From contig JBCCKF010000014.1 of the NCBI GenBank assembly GCA_039027435.1, positions 1 through 64,000 on the forward strand: a stretch of 64,000 bases of DNA, given 5' to 3'. Every line of letters starts with the position of its first letter. Position 1 is the stretch's first letter. Positions 23,559 to 33,006 of this stretch are shown here, in pieces. Source of the DNA: CALBPI01 sp039027435. Its GTDB lineage: Bacteria > Pseudomonadota > Gammaproteobacteria > Steroidobacterales > Woeseiaceae. Position numbers and translations under genes: made by a program. The notes under the pieces were generated by a model, which ran no database searches, was not told the DNA's origin, and saw nothing but the letters and a program-made list of their open reading frames with translations.

Positions 23559-24796
23559 TGATCGGTGGACGTGATGGTTTGCAGTCGGGCCGCGTAAGCG
23601 CGCGCGAACTCTTCACGGATGAACGGCGGTAATTCACCAGCGCTTGATTGACCCAGAGCCTCGACGTACTGGCAGAAGTGATCCCAGAGATTGGCCTTCT
23701 TGGCCGCGGTGAACATCCCTTTGCCAGCGCCGAGCGCCTCGAGCCGCTCCCGAAGGGCGGTCGGCTCCAACAGTGCGATGACTTCCTTGAACGCCGCTTC
23801 CGCCGCTTCCTGAACCGCACTGCCGTGATGCTGCAGTCGCCGGAATTGATCGCGGACGTTGTCGGCCGGATGTGGATAGAGTTGTCCACGCCCGAGAAGC
23901 AGGTCTGCGATATCGTCGGTAATATCGGTGGGAGTCAGGTCATCAACATCCTGCTGCGTCTGCGAGATACCGAGTCGCTGTTTCGCGCGCGCACGCTCGG
24001 TGCGCATCGCCTTGGAAGACTCGAGAGCTGTGCGAAGTGCCTTGCCGACGGCATAGGCGATTTCATCCGCGGCGCGAGCTTCGAGCGTCGCAGGGTCGAG
24101 CCCCAAACCGCGCAACATCGCGCGATAGGTCGACACGTCGCGCCGCTCATTGGTGACGTCAGCGCTGCGTCTCGCGCCCGGTAGTCGATGTACCGTAGCG
24201 GTATGCGGTTGTGTTGAGTCTGCGAACTCGTCCATCGAATCGGCCGGTGAAGTATCGAGTGCGGCGCCAGCGATCTCTTCAAATGGCGAATTCGTCACCA
24301 TCGACATATTGGCGGAGGCCATCCGATCGTCGAGAAGCTCCTCGAGATCGATCTTATCGGCCATCTCGTCCTCGACCAGCAACTCGACAGAGAGCTCTGC
24401 TGAGGGTTCGATCGCAGCGTGATCCTCAAACAAGTCGCTGCGCAGCATGGTCTGCTGGTCTTCGTCGAGTTCTGTCTTGATCTCGCTGACCACCATGCGG
24501 AAGCTGCCCATGCGAAGGCGCGTGCCGAAGGTGAGCTTATAGGGTTGTGTCGGTCCGAGCGGGTCTTTACTGCCGTTGATGTAGACCCCGTTCATACTGG
24601 TATCTACGAGGTAGAAGCCGCCATCACGCGCTTCGATGCTCGCGTGCACGCTCGACACGTAGCGATTCGTGTCGGGCAGCACCCAATCGTTGTGCGCAGC
24701 CCTGCCGATCGTTCCACCTCGATGGTCGAAAACGTGTTCGGCATGCGCTCCCAACTTCTGGCGCAGCTCGTTACTTACCTGTAGTTTCAATTGCAT
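23555..24796 (-). CDS. FHA-domain protein with TagH-like C-terminus
   Basis: The 413-residue protein starts with a forkhead-associated domain (about residues 25-105: GGTIGRAAHNDWVLPD, VSSVHASI, DTSMNGVYING) that binds phosphothreonine peptides. The middle is an acidic linker. The C-terminal part (FKEVIALLEPTALRERL, LWDHFCQYVEALG, REEFARAYAARL) matches the conserved end of TagH/VasC, a type VI secretion FHA protein. No other type VI gene is present here. A Ser/Thr kinase at 38831-40138 is a conceivable source of phosphopeptide. The first gene of a pair, it is coupled to the zinc-ribbon membrane protein. Confidence 0.8.
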   Translation of the reverse strand: MQLKLQVSNELRQKLGAHAEHVFDHRGGTIGRAAHNDWVLPDTNRYVSSVHASIEARDGGFYLVDTSMNGVYINGSKDPLGPTQPYKLTFGTRLRMGSFRMVVSEIKTELDEDQQTMLRSDLFEDHAAIEPSAELSVELLVEDEMADKIDLEELLDDRMASANMSMVTNSPFEEIAGAALDTSPADSMDEFADSTQPHTATVHRLPGARRSADVTNERRDVSTYRAMLRGLGLDPATLEARAADEIAYAVGKALRTALESSKAMRTERARAKQRLGISQTQQDVDDLTPTDITDDIADLLLGRGQLYPHPADNVRDQFRRLQHHGSAVQEAAEAAFKEVIALLEPTALRERLEALGAGKGMFTAAKKANLWDHFCQYVEALGQSSAGELPPFIREEFARAYAARLQTITSTDQ

Positions 24797-24930
24797 AGCG
24801 TCGATACGCTCAAAGCAGACGGACCTTCAACCGATAGTATGGACGCAAGGTGCACACGAAACCGGTATCGGTTCACATTTACATAAAGCGCGGCTGCATT
24901 ACCGGCTTGAACTTGGCATTCTAGTCCTCA

Positions 24931-24954
24931 CCTTGCTGGTGCAAGGAGGAATCG
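24931..24954 (+). promoter_or_regulatory. Hairpin overlapping the Shine-Dalgarno of the DUF1820 gene
   Basis: CCTTGC (24931-24936), a TGGT loop and GCAAGG (24941-24946) form a perfect six-base stem. Its 3' arm includes the first four bases of the strong AAGGAGGA ribosome binding site (24943-24950) of the gene that starts at 24955. Folding would partly hide the site, so translation could depend on opening of this hairpin. The structure is seen in the sequence; regulation is inference. Confidence 0.4.
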
Positions 24955-25278
24955 ATGAGCAGACTTTACCGTATTTCGTTCGCAAGCCAAGGGCGCATCT
25001 ACGAGGTGTTCGCCGAGTCGGTGGGCCAGTCCGATTTGTTTGGTTTTCTCGAGATTTCTGAGCTCAAGTTTGGCGAGCGCAGTGCGGTGGTCGTCGATCC
25101 CACCGAAGAGCGAATTAAGAGTGAGTTCGAGGGCGTAAAGCGCACGCTGATCCCGATGCACAACGTGATTCGCATCGATGAAGTCGAAAAACAAGGGGTT
25201 AGCAAGATCTCCAAGATCGACGGATCGAACGTCACCGCGTTCCCCGCCAGCGTCTACTCTCCGGTGAAAAACGACTGA
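24955..25278 (+). CDS. DUF1820 family protein
   Basis: This 107-residue cytoplasmic protein matches the DUF1820 family found widely in gammaproteobacteria. It has LYRISFASQGRIYEVFAESV, GFLEISELKFGERS, VVVDPTEERIKSEF and the closing MHNVIRIDEVEKQGVSKI. AAGGAGGA four bases before ATG gives a very strong start. A hairpin may cover part of it. The function of the family is unknown; its fold looks like a small beta-barrel. It is divergent from the FHA gene and precedes purL by 70 bases, probably as a separate transcript. Confidence 0.85.
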   Translation: MSRLYRISFASQGRIYEVFAESVGQSDLFGFLEISELKFGERSAVVVDPTEERIKSEFEGVKRTLIPMHNVIRIDEVEKQGVSKISKIDGSNVTAFPASVYSPVKND

Positions 25279-25348
25279 AGACGCCCCCGTCACGTGTTGA
25301 GACAGGTATGATGCGCGCGAGCGTCAGAACTGCGCAAAGCGTGACACC

Positions 25349-28300
25349 ATGGACAACACAGGCACCGCCCCAGCGTTTATCGAAGTAGCCGGGGAATCTG
25401 CCCTGACCGGCTTTCAAAAGGATCGCCTCGAGAAGCGGCTGAAAGCCCTCGCGCCGCAGCTAACCGGCATCGAAGCCCGCTACTTTTTTCTCGTGCATTG
25501 CGAGGCTCAACCCGACCAAGATGAGCTGGACCGAATCACGCGTGTTTTGACGGGTGCGCAACACGCCGAGTGGCCGACGACGCCTGCGACCGTCGACATC
25601 GGGCCACGCGCCGGCACGATTTCCCCTTGGTCCAGCAAAGCGACCGATATTCTGCATCGCTGCGGGCTCGCCAGCGTCTTGCGGGTGGAACGTTTGCGTC
25701 GCATTTGGCTGCATGGTGTCGATTCGATGACGTCCCCAATAGGGCGAATCCTGTTCGATCGCATGACCGAGTCAGCGTTCGAGCCCGCAACCGCGGGCAC
25801 GCAGCTGTTTGCCGTGCACGCTGCACGCGCTTTGCAGACGGTCCGGCTCGGTGACGACGCGCTGAAGGCGCTGGCGCAAGCCAATCGATCGATGGGGCTT
25901 GCGTTGTCAGAAGACGAACAGGGTTACTTGGCGCGTCATTTCAGCCAGATCGACCGCGATCCTACCGATGCCGAGTTGATGATGTTTGCGCAGGCCAACT
26001 CGGAACACTGCCGACACAAGATTTTCAATGCGAGCTGGCGAATCGACGGCGAAGACCGCGAAGAGCGATTGTTCGACATGATTCGGCATACGAGCTCGGA
26101 GTCGCCAGACGGGCTCTTGAGCGCTTATTCCGATAACGCCGCGGTCATTGAGGGGGCAGAGGCGCCGCGGCTGTTTCCTGATACGTCGGGCGTGTGGACC
26201 ACGCACACCGAGTCGGTCGATATCGCGATCAAGGTCGAGACTCACAATCACCCGACGGCGATATCGCCGTTCCCGGGCGCCGCGACCGGTGCGGGCGGCG
26301 AAATACGCGACGAGGGGGCAACGGGTCTCGGCGCTCAACCCAAAGCGGGCATCTGCGGATTCAGTGTCTCTGACCTCGATATACCGGATTGGCGTCAACC
26401 ATGGGAGCTGGATCCTGGTCGACCGGAGCGCATTGTCTCCGCGTTGGACATCATGCTGGAAGGGCCGATCGGCGCCGCCGCATTTAACAACGAGTTCGGC
26501 CGACCGAACCTGGGCGGCTATTTTCGGACGTTCCTGTCGCATCGCGATGGCGGGAGTTTCTGGGGTTACCACAAGCCGATCATGATCGCTGGCGGGTTGG
26601 GGAATGTACGTCGGCAGCATGCGCTGAAGCGCGATGTACCAAGCGATGCATTGCTGGTGGTGCTTGGCGGTCCTGCGATGCTGATCGGGTTGGGTGGTGG
26701 TGCTGCGTCGAGCATGGCGAGCGGTACGAGTGATGCCGAACTCGACTACGCATCGGTCCAGCGTGGCAATCCGGAGATGCAGCGCCGCGCGCAGGAGGCG
26801 ATCAACCGCTGCTGGGCGCGGGGTGAGGACAACCCGATCCTGCTTATTCATGACGTGGGTGCTGGTGGGTTGTCTAACGCGGTGCCTGAGGCGGTAGACC
26901 ATTCCTCTTTGGGGGGTAAGTTCGAGATTCGCAATGTGCCGAGCGATGAGCCCGGGATGTCGCCGATGGAAATCTGGTGTAACGAATCTCAGGAGCGCTA
27001 TGTGCTGCTGATCGATGCGGATGCGGAGTCGGATTTTGCAGAGCTCTGCGAACGTGAGCGTTGTCCGTTTGCCATTCTGGGGCAGCTCGAGCGCGATCCG
27101 CAGCTGACGGTTTCCGACGCCTTGCTTGGGGATGCACCTGTCGACATGCCGATGGATGTGCTGCTCGGCAAAACGCCGCGCATGTTGCGCGATGTCCAGC
27201 ACGTCGAGCAGCCGGAGATCGCTTTTGATTTCGGAGAGGTGGCTCTGGCCGACGCCTGGCGTCGCGTACTTGCCCTGCCGAGTGTCGCGGACAAGAGTTT
27301 TCTGATCCACATTGGCGATCGCTCTGTCGGTGGCTTGGTCGCGCGCGATCAATTGGTAGGTCCGTGGCAGGTACCGGTCAGCGATGTAGCAGTCACCTTG
27401 TCGACGCACATGGCCACAACCGGAGAAGCGATGGCGATGGGCGAGCGCACGCCGGTTGCGTGCGAGGCGCCGGCTGCGGCGGCGCGACTGGCTGTCATCG
27501 AGGCACTTACCAATGTCCTGGCTGCCGATATCGATACGCTCGGTGACATCAAACTATCCGCCAACTGGATGGCAGCGGCCGGTCAGCCCGGTCAGGATGC
27601 GGCGCTCTTCGATGCGGTGAAAGCGGTCGGGCATGAGCTTTGCCCAGCGCTTGGTATCGCCATTCCGGTTGGCAAAGACTCTTTGTCGATGCGCACCGCC
27701 TGGGAAGGTGCGGATGGCACCGAAAATGAAGTCACCGCACCGGTGTCGCTTGTGGTGACCGCGTTTGCGCCTGTCGGTGACGTACGAAAAACGCTGACGC
27801 CGGAACTGCGTGGCGATTCGGATAGTCGTCTGTTGTTCCTGGATCTCAGTGAAGATGCGTCTGCCCTCGGGCGCAGTGCCCTGGCGCAGGCTTGGCAGCA
27901 GCAGGGTGGTAAAGCCGCTGACTCGGCGCCGCCAGAGGTGGTGAAGGCCGGGCTTGAGACGCTCATCGAGCAGCGCAAAGCCGGGCGGCTGCTCGCCTGG
28001 CACGATCGCTCAGATGGCGGTCTTCTGACGACGGCATGCGAGATGATGTTCGCAGGGCGTCGCGGCGTGAGACTGGATCTGCCACAAGACACCTTAAGCA
28101 CAATGGGCTGGCTTTTCAGTGAAGGGCCCGGGGTCTTGGTGCAGGTCGGCGAGACGCAGGTAGCCACGGTCTTGCAAGCGTTCGACGAGCATGGGCTTGC
28201 GTCGAGAATTTACTCGTTGGGTACGGTGACCGACAACGTGGATCTTGTGATTGCAAGAGACGGTGAGACGCTGCTTGAGGTGCCAAGACGCGAGCTGCAA

Positions 28301-29227
28301 CTTGCGTGGTCAGAGACTAGCTTCCGAATGCAGGCACTGCGTGATGATCCGCGCTGTGCCGCGGAAGCGTACGAACGGATTGCTGACGATGCGGACCGCG
28401 GCCTGATTGCGACCCCGACGTTTGATCTGGACGCCATTCAAGCGCCGTACGTCTCGATGGCTGCCCGACCGCGTGTCGCAGTCCTCAGAGATCAGGGGGT
28501 CAATAGTCAGCAGGAGATGGCCGCCGCGTTCATGGCTTGTGGGTTCGACGCAGTCGATGTGCACATGACCGATATCGAGTCTGGCCGAACGATGCTGGAT
28601 GGATTCCAGGCAATGGCCGCCTGCGGTGGGTTTTCGTTTGGTGACGTGCTCGGAGCCGGCGGCGGTTGGGCGAGATCGATTCTCGAGGTCACGCCATTGC
28701 GCGAAGCATTCAGTGCCTGGTTTGCCCGTTCAGACACATTGACTTTGGGTGTCTGCAACGGTTGCCAGATGCTCAGCCAATTGACGGAGTTAATACCCGG
28801 CAGCGAACACTGGCCGAGATTTCTGGGCAATCGTTCCGCACAATTTGAAGCGCGCCTGTCACAGGTCAGGATTGCCGATGTTGCGGGCCCCTGGTTTGAG
28901 GGTATGCAAGGCTCGATCATTCCTGTGGTGGTGTCGCATGGCGAGGGGCGTGCTGTGTTCTCCGGTGCATCGGAAGATGCCGCAGACTACATCGCAGCAA
29001 CCTACGTTGAATCGAATGGTGCGGCTGCGACGCGTTATCCGGCGAATCCCAACGGGTCGGAGCTTGCGGCGGCGATGCTGACGAGCCGAGACGGTCGAGT
29101 TGCGATCAGCATGCCGCATCCGGAGCGCACGATGCGCACCGCACAACACAGCTGGCATCCCGATGGTTGGGGCGAGTTCGGTCCCTGGAGACGCTTGTTC
29201 CTGAATGCGCGCGCCGCATTCGACTGA
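25349..29227 (+). CDS. purL: Phosphoribosylformylglycinamidine synthase
   Basis: This 1292-residue enzyme converts FGAR, glutamine and ATP to FGAM in purine synthesis. It is the single-chain large PurL of gammaproteobacteria (about 1295 residues). The N-terminal linker is followed by two AIR-synthase-like halves, the first with ETHNHPTAISPFPGA and GAGGEIRDEGATG. The C-terminal glutamine amidotransferase has catalytic Cys1136 in VCNGCQM, and His1257 and Glu1259 in MPHPE. The start is an ATG preceded by CAAAGCG. It converges with the DUF4145 gene, five bases apart. An in-frame antisense reading of this gene is a shadow. No PurR box was recognised. Confidence 0.98.
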   Translation: MDNTGTAPAFIEVAGESALTGFQKDRLEKRLKALAPQLTGIEARYFFLVHCEAQPDQDELDRITRVLTGAQHAEWPTTPATVDIGPRAGTISPWSSKATDILHRCGLASVLRVERLRRIWLHGVDSMTSPIGRILFDRMTESAFEPATAGTQLFAVHAARALQTVRLGDDALKALAQANRSMGLALSEDEQGYLARHFSQIDRDPTDAELMMFAQANSEHCRHKIFNASWRIDGEDREERLFDMIRHTSSESPDGLLSAYSDNAAVIEGAEAPRLFPDTSGVWTTHTESVDIAIKVETHNHPTAISPFPGAATGAGGEIRDEGATGLGAQPKAGICGFSVSDLDIPDWRQPWELDPGRPERIVSALDIMLEGPIGAAAFNNEFGRPNLGGYFRTFLSHRDGGSFWGYHKPIMIAGGLGNVRRQHALKRDVPSDALLVVLGGPAMLIGLGGGAASSMASGTSDAELDYASVQRGNPEMQRRAQEAINRCWARGEDNPILLIHDVGAGGLSNAVPEAVDHSSLGGKFEIRNVPSDEPGMSPMEIWCNESQERYVLLIDADAESDFAELCERERCPFAILGQLERDPQLTVSDALLGDAPVDMPMDVLLGKTPRMLRDVQHVEQPEIAFDFGEVALADAWRRVLALPSVADKSFLIHIGDRSVGGLVARDQLVGPWQVPVSDVAVTLSTHMATTGEAMAMGERTPVACEAPAAAARLAVIEALTNVLAADIDTLGDIKLSANWMAAAGQPGQDAALFDAVKAVGHELCPALGIAIPVGKDSLSMRTAWEGADGTENEVTAPVSLVVTAFAPVGDVRKTLTPELRGDSDSRLLFLDLSEDASALGRSALAQAWQQQGGKAADSAPPEVVKAGLETLIEQRKAGRLLAWHDRSDGGLLTTACEMMFAGRRGVRLDLPQDTLSTMGWLFSEGPGVLVQVGETQVATVLQAFDEHGLASRIYSLGTVTDNVDLVIARDGETLLEVPRRELQLAWSETSFRMQALRDDPRCAAEAYERIADDADRGLIATPTFDLDAIQAPYVSMAARPRVAVLRDQGVNSQQEMAAAFMACGFDAVDVHMTDIESGRTMLDGFQAMAACGGFSFGDVLGAGGGWARSILEVTPLREAFSAWFARSDTLTLGVCNGCQMLSQLTELIPGSEHWPRFLGNRSAQFEARLSQVRIADVAGPWFEGMQGSIIPVVVSHGEGRAVFSGASEDAADYIAATYVESNGAAATRYPANPNGSELAAAMLTSRDGRVAISMPHPERTMRTAQHSWHPDGWGEFGPWRRLFLNARAAFD

Positions 29228-29232
29228 TCGAT

Positions 29233-29889
29233 TCAGCCGCGTTTCGGCATAGCTTCTGCGAGTCGCTGGTGGCGCACGAATGCCTCGTAAAGGATATCCC
29301 GCAACAGCGCGAGCAGTACCTTGGCAGCGTTGGCGGACAGAACAGGCAACGGCTTCGAATGATCGAGGTTGAAGAGTATCTCTCGACACAGCCGGGTTAG
29401 CGCGTTGTCGATGCCAGCCTGTTCCGCGGCAAGCGTGACCGCATTGAAGAGTCTCAGGCGACCGTCGGCGCCCAGTGCATGAGCACTCATGTCCGTGATT
29501 CGATGGCTCAACAAAACGAACGCTTGATAGTAGCCATCGCGGTAACAGCTCAGCGCTTCGGTCACCGTATCGACAATGGACGCGGGAAGCAGGTCGAGTT
29601 CGAATCGCTCAAGCGGTTTCAGAACCGGCTCCCAGGAGCCCTCCAGTGTTATCTGATCGCTCGAGTAAACCGCAGGACCACTGATCAAGAACACCGGTCG
29701 ATGGCACGCGGGACACAAAGCGCTGACCCCGATCCTCTTCGGACGGTGCGACATCAACCACTGCCACGAGGGCGTCGGTTGCGGTGTCATCTGCGCGAAC
29801 ACTTCGCAATGCGGGCAGGTCAGCGCAAGCTCTGGCTCCAGCAGCTGCTGCAGGCTGTGGTGTTCACGGATTTGCAGCAGCTCGGACAT
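29233..29889 (-). CDS. DUF4145-like protein with zinc ribbon
   Basis: This 218-residue protein has an N-terminal treble-clef-type ribbon: C-P-H-C near residue 25 and C-P-A-C near residue 59. Then comes a helical domain with the DUF4145-type segment around YQAFVLLSHRITDMSAHALGADG. DUF4145 proteins often sit beside restriction or antiphage genes, but the neighbours here are ettA and purL, so no such link is supported. It lies two bases downstream of ettA and is probably cotranscribed with it. Function unknown. Confidence 0.65.
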   Translation of the reverse strand: MSELLQIREHHSLQQLLEPELALTCPHCEVFAQMTPQPTPSWQWLMSHRPKRIGVSALCPACHRPVFLISGPAVYSSDQITLEGSWEPVLKPLERFELDLLPASIVDTVTEALSCYRDGYYQAFVLLSHRITDMSAHALGADGRLRLFNAVTLAAEQAGIDNALTRLCREILFNLDHSKPLPVLSANAAKVLLALLRDILYEAFVRHQRLAEAMPKRG

Positions 29890-29891
29890 GC

Positions 29892-31565
29892 TCAGGCTGA
29901 GAGGCGCTTGTACTTGATGCGACTGGGATTCACCGCATCGTCACCAAGGCGGCGCTTGCGGTCTTCGATGTAGTCTTCGAAGTTGCCCGAGAAAAACACG
30001 ACTTCACTATCGCCTTCAAAGGCGAGAATGTGCGTGGCGATGCGATCGAGGAACCAGCGATCATGCGAGATCACGACAGCCGACCCTGGGAATTCCAACA
30101 GCGCTTGTTCGAGTGCACGGAGGGTCTCGACATCCAGATCGTTGGTGGGCTCATCGAGCAGCAGCAGGTTGCCGCCTGATCTCAACACCTTGGCGAGGTG
30201 TACCCGGTTGCGTTCCCCACCGGACAAGAGACCGATCTTTTTTTGTTGCTCTGAACCTTTGAAATTGAAACGACCGACGTAAGCTCGTGACGGGATTTCG
30301 TAGTTTCCGATCACGATGTTGTCCTGACCGTCGGAGATTTCCTCCCAAACCGTCTTACTGTCGTCCAGCGAGTCTCGTGATTGATCGACATACGCCGCTT
30401 TGACCGTCTGCCCGAGTGAAACCTCACCACCATCCGGCGTCTCTTGTCCTGTGATCATTCGAAACAGCGTGGTCTTACCAGCGCCGTTCGGCCCGATGAC
30501 CCCAACAATGCCGCCGGGAGGCAGCTGGAAAGACAAGCCGTCGACCAGGAGCTTCTCTCCAAACGCTTTCTTGACGCCTTCAGCCTGAATCACCACGTCC
30601 CCCAGCCTTGGTCCGGGCGGGATGTAGATTTCATTGGTCTCGCTGCGCTTCTGGTATTCCTGCGATGAGAGTTCCTCGAAGCGTTTGAGTCTTGCCTTGG
30701 CTTTGGCCTGCCGCCCTTTCGGGTTGGTGCGCACCCACTCAAGCTCCTGTTGCATAGCCTTTTGGCGTGCCGCCTCGGTGCGCTCTTCAGTCTCCAGTCG
30801 TGCCTGCTTCTGTTCGAGCCAGGAGCTGTAGTTGCCTTCCCAGGGGATGCCGTGCCCGCGATCGAGCTCGAGAATCCAGCCAGCGACATTGTCGAGGAAA
30901 TAGCGATCGTGGGTGACGGCGATTACGGTGCCGGGATACTCCTCGAGGAAGCGCTCGAGCCAGGCCACAGATTCGGCGTCCAGATGGTTGGTCGGCTCAT
31001 CCAGTAGCAGCATGTCCGGCTTCGACAGAAGCAACCGGCAAAGCGCCACGCGTCGTCGTTCCCCGCCGGACAGCTTGGTGACGTCCGCATCCCAAGGGGG
31101 CAGACGAAGTGCGTCTGCGGCGATGTCGAGGGTGCGTTCAAGCTCCCAACCACCGGCTGCGTCAATCTTGTCCTGCAGCTTGCCCTGCTCAGCCAGCAAG
31201 TCGTTCATCTCATCATCGGACATCGGCTCCGCGAACTTCATACTGATTTCGTTGAAGCGGTCGAGCAGCGCTTTGACTTCCCCCACACCTTCTTCGACGT
31301 TGCCGCGCACGTCCTTGTCTGGATCGAGTTCCGGTTCCTGCGGCAAGTAGCCGATGTTGATACCGGGCTGCGGTCTCGCTTCACCGTCGAATTCCTTGTC
31401 CACACCGGCCATGATCCGGAGCAAAGAGGATTTGCCCGAACCGTTCAGGCCGAGCACGCCAATCTTGGCGCCCGGAAAAAATGACAGGGAAATATCCCGA
31501 AGAATCTGCCGTTTCGGCGGTACGATCTTCGAGACACGGTTCATGGTGTAAATGTATTGCGCCAC
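29892..31565 (-). CDS. ettA: ABC-F translational throttle EttA
   Basis: The 557-residue protein has two ABC ATPase domains with Walker A GLNGSGKS and GPNGAGKT, and signatures LSGGERRRV and LSGGERNRV. The ABC-F linker helices carry the QEL EWVR arm (about residues 245-330). Length and N-terminus (MAQYIYTMNRVSKIVPPKR) match E. coli EttA. It binds the ribosomal E site and regulates entry to elongation according to ADP/ATP. The start is GTG at 31565, with AAGGTGG six bases upstream. It is divergent from glyA across 148 bases. The only downstream companion is the DUF4145 gene. Confidence 0.97.
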   Translation of the reverse strand: MAQYIYTMNRVSKIVPPKRQILRDISLSFFPGAKIGVLGLNGSGKSSLLRIMAGVDKEFDGEARPQPGINIGYLPQEPELDPDKDVRGNVEEGVGEVKALLDRFNEISMKFAEPMSDDEMNDLLAEQGKLQDKIDAAGGWELERTLDIAADALRLPPWDADVTKLSGGERRRVALCRLLLSKPDMLLLDEPTNHLDAESVAWLERFLEEYPGTVIAVTHDRYFLDNVAGWILELDRGHGIPWEGNYSSWLEQKQARLETEERTEAARQKAMQQELEWVRTNPKGRQAKAKARLKRFEELSSQEYQKRSETNEIYIPPGPRLGDVVIQAEGVKKAFGEKLLVDGLSFQLPPGGIVGVIGPNGAGKTTLFRMITGQETPDGGEVSLGQTVKAAYVDQSRDSLDDSKTVWEEISDGQDNIVIGNYEIPSRAYVGRFNFKGSEQQKKIGLLSGGERNRVHLAKVLRSGGNLLLLDEPTNDLDVETLRALEQALLEFPGSAVVISHDRWFLDRIATHILAFEGDSEVVFFSGNFEDYIEDRKRRLGDDAVNPSRIKYKRLSA

Positions 31566-31713
31566 TGCGCCACCTTATGCGTGCGGTTGGATTCCTGAAT
31601 TATGAGGTGTTGCGGCGGCTGGCGGCAATCGTCCAGCTGCGTGTGGGCGAGGGGTCAGGTACACTTTTGGGATGTTGAGACGTGCTATCGCGAGCACGCA
31701 CGGAGTAGCCACC

Positions 31714-33003
31714 ATGTTTGATGACACCTTCACGATTGCGGGATTCGACGACGAATTGGCAGACGCCATGGCGCGAGAGGCCGTACGGCAGGAGGAACAT
31801 ATCGAGCTGATCGCCTCAGAGAATTATGCGAGCCCGAGAGTGCTCGCCGCGCAGGGATCAGTTCTCACCAATAAATACGCTGAGGGGTATCCGTCGAAAC
31901 GCTACTACGGTGGTTGCGAACACGTCGATGTGGCCGAGAAGCTGGCCATCGAACGCGCTTGCGAGCTTTTCGGGGCGGACTACGCGAATGTGCAGCCGCA
32001 CTCTGGCTCACAGGCCAATGCCGCGGTTTATCTCGCGCTGCTCGAAGCGGGCGACACCATTCTGGGCATGAGCCTGTCGCACGGCGGTCATTTGACGCAC
32101 GGCGCGAAGGTCAACTTCTCCGGCAAGCTGTTCAATGCGGTTCAGTACGGCGTAGACGACGATGGGTTGATCGACTACGACGAGGTCGCACGGCTTGCCG
32201 AAGCCCACAAACCGAAGCTCTTGATCGGCGGGTTCTCGGCGTACTCGCGGGTCGTGGACTGGGCGCGTCTTGCTGAGATCGCAAAGTCGGTTGGCGCCTA
32301 TTTTCATGTCGATATGGCGCACATCGCCGGGTTGGTTGCCGCCGGTGTCTATCCCTCACCCATTCCGCACGCTGATGTTGTCACCACCACGACACACAAG
32401 ACGCTGCGAGGGCCGCGTGGCGGGATGATTCTTGCACGTGAGAACGAAGCGCTGACCAAGAAATTCAATTCGCTGGTCTTCCCGGGCACGCAGGGCGGAC
32501 CCTTGATGCACGTCATCGCCGCCAAGGCTGTCGCATATAAGGAAGCACTAGAGCCGGGTTTCCGCGCTTACCAGGAACAGGTGATTGCCAACGCACGCCG
32601 CATGGCGGAAGTGCTTCAGGAGCGCGGTTACAAGATCGTATCCGGTGGCACCGACAACCATCTGTTCCTCGTCGATTTGATTGACAAGGACATCACCGGC
32701 AAGGCCGCAGATCGTGCACTCCACGCGGCGAACATCACGGTAAACATGAACACCGTGCCGAACGATCCGCGCTCGCCGTTCGTAACCAGTGGTTTGCGGA
32801 TGGGCACGCCTGCGATCACGACGCGCGGTTTCGGCCTCGAAGAAAGCGCAACGCTCGCCGGTTGGATTGCTGACATTCTCGATGACATCGAAGACGAGGT
32901 GCGTCAGACGCGGGTGCGCAACGAGGTGTTGGCCCTGTGTGCGCGTTTCCCGGTCTACTCCGACGCGAACCTGCAGACGGAGGCGCGCAACACCGGCGCG
33001 TGA
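31714..33003 (+). CDS. glyA: Serine hydroxymethyltransferase
   Basis: This 429-residue PLP enzyme interconverts serine and glycine with tetrahydrofolate, supplying one-carbon units. Landmarks are EHIELIASENYAS at the substrate site, YPSKRYYGGCE, and the PLP lysine K229 in TTTTHKTLRGPRGG. The ATG at 31714 has CGGAG nine bases upstream. An in-frame ATG at 31672, 14 codons earlier, would add a poor extension, and a TACACT hexamer lies six bases before it. The promoter is probably there, and the 31714 start is kept. The stop is three bases before nrdR, so it probably leads the nrdR-rib-nusB run. Confidence 0.97.
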   Translation: MFDDTFTIAGFDDELADAMAREAVRQEEHIELIASENYASPRVLAAQGSVLTNKYAEGYPSKRYYGGCEHVDVAEKLAIERACELFGADYANVQPHSGSQANAAVYLALLEAGDTILGMSLSHGGHLTHGAKVNFSGKLFNAVQYGVDDDGLIDYDEVARLAEAHKPKLLIGGFSAYSRVVDWARLAEIAKSVGAYFHVDMAHIAGLVAAGVYPSPIPHADVVTTTTHKTLRGPRGGMILARENEALTKKFNSLVFPGTQGGPLMHVIAAKAVAYKEALEPGFRAYQEQVIANARRMAEVLQERGYKIVSGGTDNHLFLVDLIDKDITGKAADRALHAANITVNMNTVPNDPRSPFVTSGLRMGTPAITTRGFGLEESATLAGWIADILDDIEDEVRQTRVRNEVLALCARFPVYSDANLQTEARNTGA

Positions 33004-33006
33004 GGC

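Noticed and set aside
25907..27409. Long antisense frame (500 codons) inside purL
   Set aside because: It is the reverse strand of a well-conserved purL, has no ribosome binding site or known family, and is Arg/His-rich as expected of a shadow.
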